Made by a program: the position numbers and the translations under genes. This document shows positions 56,943-64,000 of a stretch of 64,000 bases of DNA, in pieces. Position 1 is the first letter of the stretch. Every line of letters begins with the position of its first letter. The stretch spans positions 930,001 through 994,000 of the forward strand of contig NZ_CP077425.1 in NCBI RefSeq assembly GCF_019048845.1, given 5' to 3'. The stretch is from Vibrio mimicus (GTDB taxonomy: Bacteria > Pseudomonadota > Gammaproteobacteria > Enterobacterales > Vibrionaceae). The notes beneath the pieces are model-generated. The model had not been told where the DNA came from and did not search any database. It saw only the letters and a program-made list of their open reading frames with translations.

Positions 56943-57065
56943 TAACAAACGCCTCAAGAGGGACTGTCAACGCGCGGCGTTTCCAGTCCTATTGAGCCGC
57001 GGTGGTTACGGTTGTTGTGTTTGAGTTTAGTGTTAATGCGTTGCCAGCCCCTTAGGCGGGCGTTA
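56943..57065 (+). repeat. VCR 5 (attC)
   Basis: Canonical VCR, core GTTATGT. Confidence 0.97.
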
Positions 57066-57187
57066 TGTTCTCTATCTGTAAATCGTCAAATTATTGCAGG
57101 CAATTTGTTGCCCGCGAGCAAGTTTTTGCCTCGCCAATTTTCGCGTTATCATGCGCTTAAAGCAGAATAAGCGAGGATGTCAAAGCC

Positions 57188-58147
57188 ATGACAAAAGATA
57201 TTAGTCGGTACAATATGCGTTGGGTTGAGGGGGACACTTTACCTGAAGCTCCAAAGCCTAAACTTTCTCCGAAAGAAAGGTATTTAAAGCAACTCCAAGA
57301 GAATCATCGACAATCTGAAGAAACGTGGTCTTATGTCCAAGCAAACGAAGACCGTTATGCATTACAAAGAGCGGATGTCCTTACTCGCCGAAATGCCTCA
57401 CAAATGCTTGATGATTCTCTTCGAGACTCACTAAGTTCGCAGTGTTCACTTGAAGAAGAAATGGCAAAGAATCATCAACATGTTCTTATTGCAGACTTAG
57501 AAGATGCCCATAAAATCTTGCACAACATTTGGTTGGAGTCTGGTCGTGATGTTGCTGCCATTGCTGCGAGTATCAACACGTCTAAATCCTGGTTTAACCA
57601 TACAGAGCCAATGTTTAATGCCCATTCAATCGCAAAGCAATTTGGTGACATGGGTATTAAAGCCGACTTGGTGGAGAGCAAAGGAAAAACCTTTGTGGCA
57701 TTTTCTGGTACGGATAAAAATGGCAAAGTCTTAAATCATGCCTTCGTAAACGGTACTCGTATCAATATGAACGGCAAAAAGTACCCATTGAACTCGTTCA
57801 AATCCATGCAAGCAGGATTCAGTCCCAAATCAAAATCGGCCAATTTTAAAGGTGCAGCCGCATTAACATTTGTGGTGTCGGCAAGTATAGCGACAACTGA
57901 TCTGGTGTTTAAAGATGATTATCATCTGGTTAATTGGTTTGGGAATGTTGGCTCAGACATGTTTAAAGCTCTAGTACAGTTTGGTGCTGGAGAAGCGGCG
58001 TTGTGGATAGCCGCTACTTATAGTGCTCCTATTGTTATTGGTGCGATAGCATGTGTTGCAGTTTATGCTCTGATCGAGCTGGCTTGGGACGACTTTAAGA
58101 TTTCCAATCACCTTGTCGAGGCTTTAGAAAATGTTGCAACAGAATAA
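57188..58147 (+). CDS. Putative membrane-acting toxin in an integron cassette
   Basis: 319 residues. The N-terminal ~160 residues are soluble, Lys/Glu/Gln-rich and partly coiled (PKERYLKQLQENHRQSEETW). A middle segment looks like a compact beta domain (GIKADLVESKGKTFVAFSGTDKNGK). The C-terminus has hydrophobic stretches at about 220-240 and 255-305 (FKGAAALTFVVSASIATTDLV, GAGEAALWIAATYSAPIVIGAIACVAVYALIELAW), as in pore-forming toxins. The start ATG at 57188 has GAGGATG upstream. It overlaps a three-helix membrane protein gene by 17 bases, the layout of an effector with its immunity protein. Function is inferred from this arrangement; no family is certain. Confidence 0.55.
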   Translation: MTKDISRYNMRWVEGDTLPEAPKPKLSPKERYLKQLQENHRQSEETWSYVQANEDRYALQRADVLTRRNASQMLDDSLRDSLSSQCSLEEEMAKNHQHVLIADLEDAHKILHNIWLESGRDVAAIAASINTSKSWFNHTEPMFNAHSIAKQFGDMGIKADLVESKGKTFVAFSGTDKNGKVLNHAFVNGTRINMNGKKYPLNSFKSMQAGFSPKSKSANFKGAAALTFVVSASIATTDLVFKDDYHLVNWFGNVGSDMFKALVQFGAGEAALWIAATYSAPIVIGAIACVAVYALIELAWDDFKISNHLVEALENVATE

Positions 58148-58559
58148 AGTCCGTCTAGCGGGCATTGCCCTAATTGCATTGATGTTACTCTGTTGGATAT
58201 ATCCTTCTTATGGAGTATTTCGTGATTACTTAGCTTTATTGAACAAGGAGTCTGTTGTAAGGCTATCTGTTCTAACTCTTTGGGTTCCAATGGGATGTCT
58301 AGGTGCTGTTTTTTGTTTACTGTGGATGTCGCCCAAAGCACTCTACTATGGGAAAGGGATTGGAAAAGTTTATTCTCCTAATGCAATGAAATTAGCCAAC
58401 AAGATATGTATTTCATTTGCTCTAGTTGGTGTTGCATTTGCTGCTGGTTGGACATATCACACGTTGGATCTTCTGGAACAATATGGTTATGTCTACAGTA
58501 GAGATTTAACTAAGATAACTCCAACAGGGATTCATCTAATGTATGTTCGAGCAAATTAA
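58131..58559 (+). CDS. Three- or four-helix membrane protein, putative immunity protein
   Basis: 142 residues with hydrophobic helices at about 8-28, 46-66 and 90-110 and a short C-terminal loop (YVYSRDLTKITPTGIHLMYVRAN). Size and topology resemble membrane immunity proteins such as those called DUF1240. Its ATG (58131) lies inside the end of the upstream gene, so translation is likely coupled. Alone it gives no clue of enzymatic activity. Confidence 0.55.
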   Translation: MLQQNKVRLAGIALIALMLLCWIYPSYGVFRDYLALLNKESVVRLSVLTLWVPMGCLGAVFCLLWMSPKALYYGKGIGKVYSPNAMKLANKICISFALVGVAFAAGWTYHTLDLLEQYGYVYSRDLTKITPTGIHLMYVRAN

Positions 58560-58583
58560 ATAGAACTAGTTTCGGCACGAACA

Positions 58584-58705
58584 TAACAAACGCCTCAAGA
58601 GGGACTGTCAACGCGTGGCGTTTCCAGTCCCAATGAGCCGCGGTGGTTGCAGTTGTTGTGTTTAGGTTTAGTGTTATGCGTTGCCAGCCCCTTAGGCGGG
58701 CGTTA
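58584..58705 (+). repeat. VCR 6 (attC)
   Basis: Canonical VCR, core GTTAGCA. Confidence 0.97.
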
Positions 58706-58730
58706 GCACTCAAGAGGAGATATAGGTTAG

Positions 58731-59489
58731 GTGTTCACAAAAAAAGAAATAAAAAACATTGTCGAAAAAGCTACAAATCATTGGTTTTTTCCGGATTTTA
58801 CCAACAAACTCACGTGGTTCGTGGCAACGCTTGGTGGCACTGTGTTAGCAACACCAACAGCGTTTAAAGAAATTTTCTACAATTTCTTAGTAGATACATT
58901 CAATCTAAATGGTGGGGAATATTTCACGCTTGCAGAATTACAATCAAGTTCTGTTGAACCACTTGTTGGGTTCGGTTTGATTGTATTCGCGTTAATCCAT
59001 AATTTGGTAAATAAGTTTTTTATATACAAATCATCAGAGTTCGCTCTTGAAGATAGTAAGCAACTCAGACAAGTAGATGTCGATTTATTCAACCGGTTTC
59101 TAACCGATTTTCCATCAGATGGATATTCAGTTCCATTTTTAAGAGACCATGATTTAGGTAATTCTTATCATGACAATAGCTTGAAAGACATTAATAAATT
59201 TGTTGATCAGTGGGACAATGTGGAACATCACTTTTTGAACGAAGAGATTGAGGCAAAACGTTCCGAACTATGGAAAAAGTGTCATTCATTTGTTCATCTA
59301 CTCGCTTTGCGTTCATACGACTTGAATGGTGGCCCCATGTTTTCATGTGTCCCAGACGCCTATAGAGGAGCTTGGGATTATCCGGCACATGTTGATGAAC
59401 AACTCCGAGAGCTTAATGAAATGGCAACAGAGTGTCATGAATTACACCAGAAATTTGTTCTCTTTGCTCGCCGGAAATTAAAGTGCTAA
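58731..59489 (+). CDS. Cassette protein with N-terminal membrane helices, unknown function
   Basis: 252 residues from a GTG start at 58731 (AGAGGAG about 12 bases upstream). Hydrophobic segments at about 27-45 and 75-95 (PLVGFGLIVFALIHNLVNKFF) are followed by a ~150-residue soluble domain rich in Asp, His and Trp (FVDQWDNVEHHFLNEEIEAKRSELWKKC). Two cysteines near the end. No family recognised. The stop TAA belongs to the next VCR. Confidence 0.65.
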   Translation: MFTKKEIKNIVEKATNHWFFPDFTNKLTWFVATLGGTVLATPTAFKEIFYNFLVDTFNLNGGEYFTLAELQSSSVEPLVGFGLIVFALIHNLVNKFFIYKSSEFALEDSKQLRQVDVDLFNRFLTDFPSDGYSVPFLRDHDLGNSYHDNSLKDINKFVDQWDNVEHHFLNEEIEAKRSELWKKCHSFVHLLALRSYDLNGGPMFSCVPDAYRGAWDYPAHVDEQLRELNEMATECHELHQKFVLFARRKLKC

Positions 59490-59608
59490 CAAACGCCTCA
59501 AGAGGGACTGTCAACGCGCGGCGTTTCCAGTCCCATTGAGCCGCGGTGGTTACAGTTGTTGTGGTTGAGTTTAGTGTTATGCGTTGCCAGCCCCTTAGGC
59601 GGGCGTTA
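59487..59608 (+). repeat. VCR 7 (attC)
   Basis: Canonical VCR, core GTTATAT. Confidence 0.97.
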
Positions 59609-59627
59609 TATTTAATTGGAGTATGTA

Positions 59628-60074
59628 ATGAAACCGACATTTTGGAAATTGTCACAAGGGACTGAATTTTTCACTTATGAAGATATGCTTCAGTCAATTG
59701 AAGATCGCTTAGTATATGTTCACAAGGATACAGCAGCTCAAGGACAGTCATCTGTAACTCAAGGGCAGACATTTGTTGAAGCTAAAATTGGTGATTACTT
59801 CTATTTAACACATGGTAATAACGGAGTGTATGTATTAGGACAATTTACAGGTCCGATAAATTACTTCTCGAATTGGGGAGATGGATGGTCCGATCGACCA
59901 TTTCGCGTAATTGCTCGCTCAAAAACGCAGGAATGTTACACAGGAATTCAAAAATGGTGGTCTCCGAATCATCGTTCTACCTTTATAAAAGTTCCAGAGC
60001 ACGAATTATCCATGTTTGAAGAAGAAATATTGATTCCTTTCTTTGACCTACATTTGAAGGACTATGGATTTTAA
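59628..60074 (+). CDS. EVE/PUA-like domain protein in a cassette
   Basis: 148 residues from the ATG at 59628, with GGAG upstream. The opening (FWKLSQGTEFFTYEDML) and the core (IGDYFYLTHGNNGVYVLGQFTGPIN) resemble EVE/PUA-type domains, which read modified bases in DNA or RNA and occur in restriction and RNA-modification systems. The conserved 'FWKLSPG..FF' and 'GDYF' blocks are the evidence; no catalytic motif is visible. It is a single-gene cassette. Moderate confidence. Confidence 0.6.
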   Translation: MKPTFWKLSQGTEFFTYEDMLQSIEDRLVYVHKDTAAQGQSSVTQGQTFVEAKIGDYFYLTHGNNGVYVLGQFTGPINYFSNWGDGWSDRPFRVIARSKTQECYTGIQKWWSPNHRSTFIKVPEHELSMFEEEILIPFFDLHLKDYGF

Positions 60075-60077
60075 ATA

Positions 60078-60197
60078 TAACAAACGGTTCAAGAGGGACA
60101 GCCAACGCGTGGCATTTTTGCTATGCGTTGGTTTTTGTGGTTACGGTGTTATGCGGAAGCTTGGCAGTGGCGTTGTCTGCCCCTTAACCGGGCGTTA
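60078..60197 (+). repeat. attC site 8 (variant VCR)
   Basis: TAACAAACGGTTCAAGAGGG ... CTGCCCCTTAACCGGGCGTTA, core GTTATGC. The outer arms changed together (CGGTT/AACCG versus CGCCT/AGGCG), which shows conserved pairing. Confidence 0.93.
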
Positions 60198-60215
60198 TGC
60201 GTTAGGAGATAATTG

Positions 60216-60854
60216 ATGAATAAAGGTCAATCAACAATATTGTTGGATGAACGTTGGAAGTTAGAGGATTTTTCGATTCTCACAAAAGAATATCAACAAC
60301 TTTATGGCTTTTTCCATGCATTACGAGCGATCGATGAGGGTAAATTTTCTAACTTAGAGTTTGAGCGGATGCCATGGCTAGGTGGTGGCAGTGTTGTTGG
60401 CTTTTTTAGCATCATTGGAAAATTTGTGAGTCACGAGGATCAACCTGTAGTTAAACGGATTCAATATGCTTCACCGGGCTATATTGAACTTACACTTTTA
60501 ACTGAAGTCGCCAAAGATATAGGCATTATCGTTAGTGCGCTTGCAGGTGCAATTACGAGTGCGGCTAGTACATATCACATAATTTATTCTCAATATCAAA
60601 AGCGAAAGCTAACTCAACTAAAGATCAAAGAGTTAGAGGCAAAACAATTGAGAGAAGAAATTACTTTTGTCAAAAGCTCAATTGTTGAGCTACACGAAAC
60701 TTTCCAGCTAAATTCTAAACAAGTTAAAGCACTCGAGCAGCTATCAAAAGGTGATGAGTTAGTTCAGTTAAAAATGTTGCTTGCACTCTACAGAAGGGCT
60801 GAACCAGTTGCTGAATTACAGGTTCAAAATAAGGCAAATTTCAAAAACGCATAA
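60216..60854 (+). CDS. Cassette protein with central membrane helices and a coiled coil
   Basis: 212 residues from the ATG at 60216, with AGGAG upstream. Hydrophobic segment at about 108-132 (IGIIVSALAGAITSAASTYHIIY) after a soluble N-terminal half with GGGSVVGFFSIIGKF, followed by a long amphipathic helix (about 135-200, QKRKLTQLKIKELEAKQLREEITF) that is probably a coiled coil. No family recognised. Its stop is the TAA of the next VCR. Confidence 0.65.
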   Translation: MNKGQSTILLDERWKLEDFSILTKEYQQLYGFFHALRAIDEGKFSNLEFERMPWLGGGSVVGFFSIIGKFVSHEDQPVVKRIQYASPGYIELTLLTEVAKDIGIIVSALAGAITSAASTYHIIYSQYQKRKLTQLKIKELEAKQLREEITFVKSSIVELHETFQLNSKQVKALEQLSKGDELVQLKMLLALYRRAEPVAELQVQNKANFKNA

Positions 60855-60974
60855 CAAACGCCTCAAGAGGGACTGTCAACGCGTGGCGTTTCCAGTCCCA
60901 TTGAGCCGTGGTGGTTACAGTTGTTGTGTTTGAGTTTGGTGTAATGGCGTTGCCAGCCCCTTAGGCGGGCGTTA
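60852..60974 (+). repeat. VCR 9 (attC)
   Basis: Canonical VCR, core GTTAGCC. Confidence 0.97.
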
Positions 60975-60991
60975 GCCGTTTCGGAGAAAGC

Positions 60992-61750
60992 ATGGAAGTT
61001 CAGGTTGTTGCATCGCTAATAGGTATTGTTGGGATCACATTAAGTGCGATCTTTAGTGGCTTTGGTTACTTCTTCAAAATTAGAACTGAAAAGCTTAGAA
61101 CTACACGCCAAGTTCTGTTCTATTTATTAGAATTTAGGGCATATGTTTTAGCGTCTTCTGTTTCACCTACGGAGCTATACGAAAAGTATCTTGAACAATG
61201 CCAGAAATACTTAGATAAGAAAAAAATCGAAGGTATAGCTATACCACAACAAAACCAGGATTTAATGTTGGGGTATTTTTCGAGTGTCATTGAGCAAATA
61301 ACTCCAAAACTATCTGAAAGCTTTATTATTGAGTATGAGCAGACAATAATTTCTCTATCTAAAGAAAACCCGATTCTGGCTTTTCAGCTTAGAGGTAAAG
61401 ATATGGCTACAAAATTGGTTTCTCTACAAAGAGTATATTTAGATCAACTACAACAGTCAGAAATGTTTACGTCTAATGAAAGTCTTGGTGGTTTTCTTAA
61501 AAGTCAAATCACGGAAGTTCACTCGAAAGGCTTGAATGAGATTCTTGATTTGCTCAATCAGGAGTTAAAAACGGTATCTAAAGCGTGCGGATTTATTCAC
61601 TATCTGCAAATTAGGAAAATAACCAATAACCGTTCAAAACCATCTTCAGACCTTGATGACATTGGTATCGATGAACTCTTTGATGGGTTATTGTCGGCGT
61701 ATTCCCGTCATGTAACATTAGAAAATACGCACACGGGTAACAACGGCTAA
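60992..61750 (+). CDS. Cassette protein with one N-terminal membrane helix, unknown function
   Basis: 252 residues; GGAG eight bases before the ATG at 60992. Membrane helix at about 4-28 (VASLIGIVGITLSAIFSGFGYFF), then an all-helical soluble domain (RTEKLRTTRQVLFYLLEFRAY, KYLEQCQKYLDKKK) and a polar C-terminal tail. No recognised family. The stop TAA is in the next VCR. Confidence 0.65.
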   Translation: MEVQVVASLIGIVGITLSAIFSGFGYFFKIRTEKLRTTRQVLFYLLEFRAYVLASSVSPTELYEKYLEQCQKYLDKKKIEGIAIPQQNQDLMLGYFSSVIEQITPKLSESFIIEYEQTIISLSKENPILAFQLRGKDMATKLVSLQRVYLDQLQQSEMFTSNESLGGFLKSQITEVHSKGLNEILDLLNQELKTVSKACGFIHYLQIRKITNNRSKPSSDLDDIGIDELFDGLLSAYSRHVTLENTHTGNNG

Positions 61751-61870
61751 CAAACGCCTCAAGAGGGACTGCCAACGCGTGGCGTTTTCAGTCCCTTTGA
61801 GCCGCAGTGGTTGCAGTTGTTGTGTTTGAGTGTAGTGTTAATGCGTTGCCAGCCCCTTAGGCGGGCGTTA
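61748..61870 (+). repeat. VCR 10 (attC)
   Basis: Canonical VCR, core GTTAGCT; a few substitutions (GACTGCCAACGCG, GTTTTCAG). Confidence 0.96.
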
Positions 61871-62284
61871 GCTTCTTAAAGGCTAGAATCATCAAAATCT
61901 AAGCTCATTTGTTGTGAAAATTCAGCTTTAAGCGTTCAAGTAGCACTATTTGGCTTTTTAGTTTTGCCTGATGCTGATTTGGTCGAAAGTGTTGAATGTT
62001 CAGCAGTTTTCAAGTCGCTGAAACCCATCAAACCTCGATGCTTCAATGTTGTTGGATACTCCACACGGAAAGCTTGGTTTCACGAAAGGCTGCATCATCG
62101 CTGAAAGTGTGTTTTCTTTGTCGCGGACTCTTAACCGTGGTCAACTCAACCTTGATCGTTTTGAGTTTTGGCTGCTCATGTCACAGCTTTTGGTGTTGGA
62201 CGTGTGTTTGTCTGATGCATTTGCGTAAAATGCATTTCAAGCAAAAATGGTTAAAAGTCATTTTGAAACAATAGGCTACGAAGC
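61871..62284 (+). other. ORF-less repeated cassette, copy 2
   Basis: 414 bases that align with 56528-56942 along the full length. Indels of one base (for example in the run after TTGGCTTTT and near CAGTTTTCAAG) disrupt any common ORF. Ends have the same GTTAGCTTC/GAAGCTAAC inverted repeat. Confidence 0.85.
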
Positions 62285-62406
62285 TAACAAACGCCTCAAG
62301 AGGGACTGTCAACGCGTGGCATTTCCAGTCCCAATGAGTCGCGGTGGTTACGGTTGTTGTGTTTGAGTTTAGTGTTATGCGTTGCCAGCCCCTTAGGCGG
62401 GCGTTA
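62285..62406 (+). repeat. VCR 11 (attC)
   Basis: Canonical VCR, core GTTAGCA. Confidence 0.97.
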
Positions 62407-62442
62407 GCAGCCTATGCGAGTCCCATCAATTACGAGGTAATA

Positions 62443-63120
62443 ATGTTCAAGAATAGTCATTTGTTTTTTGTACCAGAAGAATTGAACTTGCTCCGAGCAT
62501 TTCATCGTAAGCAACTGGAGTTCGTTGATGGGTTTGTCGGAAATATAGAGCAGCACATTGAAACATACACTGATAAAGTGTTTATTCAGCAATGGGCTGG
62601 AGATGAGGGCGAAGTTGTCGAAGTTGAGAAGCAACATATTGCTGGAATAACAGAAGATGAATATGACTTCAAAGAGATTTTTACCTCTGTGATGCCAATG
62701 TATCAAAGACAATCAATGCTTTTAACCGCTTGGTCAATGTTTGAAAATGAAATCAAAACTTACTATAGCAGGCTTGCAAGTAAGGTCGGTGCTAAGCCTA
62801 TAAAACGAGAAAAAAACTCCAGTGACCTCGCTTATATGGTTTCAAGTTTACAAGCAATGGGAATTGTTTCAGAACCTTCTAAGCGGTTTATAGATGCTTT
62901 TAATCGACTTAACGATGAAGTACGTTTCGTCCGTATTGATTGGGTTCATAATGGTGGTAAGCCTGTAAAGTCGAAGTTTATAGAACAGACAGAGGGTTTA
63001 GCAATGAATGGCTCTCAAATAGATATTTCAGTCGCTTATATCGAGGAAGTTATGAACCTAATGTGGGTGCTTTCAACCGAAATTACACAGTCAGCTCGCA
63101 CTAATTTGGGCGGCAGCTAA
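62443..63120 (+). CDS. HEPN-like cassette protein, putative RNase
   Basis: 225 residues from the ATG at 62443, with GAGGT upstream; the longer frame reading out of the VCR is rejected. All-helical and acidic. The C-terminal part contains FNRLNDEVRFVRIDWVHNGG, fitting the HEPN signature R-x4-H with polar flanks, which forms the metal-independent RNase centre of many toxin and phage-defence proteins. No other domain is visible. Assignment is tentative. The stop is the TAA of the following attC. Confidence 0.55.
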   Translation: MFKNSHLFFVPEELNLLRAFHRKQLEFVDGFVGNIEQHIETYTDKVFIQQWAGDEGEVVEVEKQHIAGITEDEYDFKEIFTSVMPMYQRQSMLLTAWSMFENEIKTYYSRLASKVGAKPIKREKNSSDLAYMVSSLQAMGIVSEPSKRFIDAFNRLNDEVRFVRIDWVHNGGKPVKSKFIEQTEGLAMNGSQIDISVAYIEEVMNLMWVLSTEITQSARTNLGGS

Positions 63121-63240
63121 CAAGCAATTTAAGAGGGATTCACAACGCTCGGCATTTTTGCTTCTACTTCAAATTTAGTGTTTATGGCACAATGCTTTAG
63201 GTTTGGGTGGAGGCGTTGTTCACCCCTTAATTGGGCGTTA
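63118..63240 (+). repeat. attC site 12 (non-VCR type)
   Basis: TAACAAGCAATTTAAGAGGG ... CACCCCTTAATTGGGCGTTA, core GTTATAA. The outer arm pair CAATTTAAG / CTTAATTGG keeps pairing. Confidence 0.93.
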
Positions 63241-63258
63241 TAAGCACAGGAGGAATCG

Positions 63259-63648
63259 GTGAACGAAATAAATAAAAGAGCAATGGAGTTGAACGAGGAA
63301 TGTTTCTCAGTGCTTAGTGAAATATCCGAGTTCAAACCTCAGTTCTATCATCTTTTTAACACTAAAAAATTCAGCGACTTCGAGCTCAAACTAAGAGGCT
63401 TACGCGAAAAATTATCGAAGTTAGATAAAGATATTGCCCCCCATACAAATGTACCGGGAGACTATAACTCTATTCAAATGGGAGCAGGAAAGTTATCAGT
63501 TTGTTTTAATGCAAGAAATGTTGCTCTTACAACATTAACTGAAGCACAACGATTGTTATCCTCACATGAGGGAAGTGCTCAATTTAAAGCCACAACCATT
63601 ATTGCTTTGATTGCCGTACTAATATCTTTGGTAAGTGTGGTGAAATAG
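63259..63648 (+). CDS. Small tail-anchored cassette protein, unknown function
   Basis: 129 residues from a GTG start at 63259, with a strong GGAGG upstream. Helical soluble part (about 1-100) and a C-terminal hydrophobic anchor (ATTIIALIAVLISLVSVVK). A C-terminal single helix like this suggests insertion in the inner membrane with the bulk in the cytoplasm. No family recognised. Confidence 0.65.
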   Translation: MNEINKRAMELNEECFSVLSEISEFKPQFYHLFNTKKFSDFELKLRGLREKLSKLDKDIAPHTNVPGDYNSIQMGAGKLSVCFNARNVALTTLTEAQRLLSSHEGSAQFKATTIIALIAVLISLVSVVK

Positions 63649-63654
63649 TGCTTA

Positions 63655-63774
63655 TAACAAACGCTTTAAGACGGATTCGCAACGCTCGGCGGTTTTGGTT
63701 TGATTTAGCTTTTGTGTTTACGGCGCAATAATTAAGTATAGTGGTAGCGTTGCTCACCACTTAAGCGGGCGTTA
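63655..63774 (+). repeat. attC site 13 (non-VCR type)
   Basis: TAACAAACGCTTTAAGACGG ... CACCACTTAAGCGGGCGTTA, core GTTAGCT; arms CGCTTTAAG / CTTAAGCGG pair. Confidence 0.94.
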
Positions 63775-64000
63775 GCTTCTTAAAGGCTGGAATCATCAAA
63801 ATCCAAACTCAATCGTCCTGAAAAATCAGCTTTTAGCGTTCAAATTGTACAATTTGGCTTTCGAGTCTTTCTGATGCATATTTGGTAGAAAGTGTAGAAT
63901 GCTCAGCAGTTTCAAAGTCGCTGAAAACCATCAAACCTTGATGCTTCAATGTTGTTGGATGCTCCACACGGAAAGTTTGGTTTCACAAAGGCTGCATCAT
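63775..64000 (+). other. ORF-less repeated cassette, copy 3 (cut by the window end)
   Basis: Starts with the same GCTTCTTAAAGGCTGGAATC as copy 1 and continues alignable to the end of the window, with several short indels relative to both other copies. Confidence 0.85.

Noticed and set aside
62344..62442. 33-codon N-terminal extension of the HEPN-like protein
   Set aside because: It reads through the VCR; the internal ATG has a proper ribosome site, and similar VCR-encoded extensions appear on unrelated frames.
52811..64000. CRISPR array reading of the regularly spaced repeats
   Set aside because: Repeats are ~122 bases with imperfect dyad symmetry and 290-1,500-base gene-sized spacers next to an IntI integrase, so they are attC sites.

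Overview
The window looks like a piece of the second chromosome of Vibrio cholerae or a very close relative (V. mimicus, V. metoecus, V. paracholerae). The evidence is a VCR-bearing superintegron headed by an IntI4/IntIA-type integrase right next to thrS-infC-rpmI-rplT, a Qrr quorum-sensing sRNA, a CsrB-family sRNA with a VarA box, and ERIC-type repeats. This species call comes from the sequence and general knowledge of Vibrio genomes; no search was run.

Positions 1-33 kb are core and lightly accessory metabolism and signalling. They hold the C-terminal end of a giant RTX-type secreted protein; a diguanylate cyclase; a YjeH-type amino-acid exporter and a LysE/RhtB exporter; an atypical long GAPDH; a GGDEF(degenerate)-EAL protein; a dCMP-deaminase-like enzyme; a CsrB/C/D-type sRNA; OsmC-like yhfA; a PaeA/YtfL-like membrane protein; a sugar O-acetyltransferase; a YddG-like exporter; a methyltransferase; a LysR regulator beside acetoacetyl-CoA synthetase; and phhA-phhB (phenylalanine to tyrosine). 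These are followed by an Ail/OmpX-like porin, a frameshifted MATE pump divergent from an AraC regulator, a Qrr sRNA downstream of mgtE, an MscS-like protein, a yibH/yibI-type pair divergent from an AraC regulator, speA-speB (arginine to putrescine) and a GAF-GAF-GGDEF protein.

Positions 33-52 kb hold a dCache chemoreceptor, a group II PLP decarboxylase, a PBP5/6-type D,D-carboxypeptidase, a small XRE protein, a CE2-like SGNH esterase, and the glycine/C1 cluster. That cluster is glyA-gcvH-gcvP on the minus strand and an XRE-cupin regulator plus gcvT on the plus strand, with recurring GTTTCCTATAGGAAAC-like palindromes that look like the regulator's operators. The translation block thrS-infC-rpmI-rplT follows. 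thrS is preceded by a hairpin that mimics the tRNA-Thr anticodon arm, and infC starts at AUU.

Positions 51.8-64 kb are the integrase-proximal end of the superintegron: intI4 with a LexA box in its promoter, an attI-like site, and about 14 cassettes separated by 120-127 bp attC sites (canonical VCRs plus several divergent ones). Cassette contents are a structured ORF-poor first cassette, a two-gene cassette with its own promoter, a RelE/RelB-type toxin-antitoxin pair in reverse orientation, a GNAT acetyltransferase, and a putative membrane toxin plus membrane immunity pair. There are also an EVE/PUA-like protein, a HEPN-like protein, several small membrane-anchored proteins of unknown function, and three copies of one ORF-less cassette. 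Most cassette genes are promoterless and on the plus strand, and many use the TAA of the attC itself as their stop codon. The most promising undescribed biology is in these cassettes.
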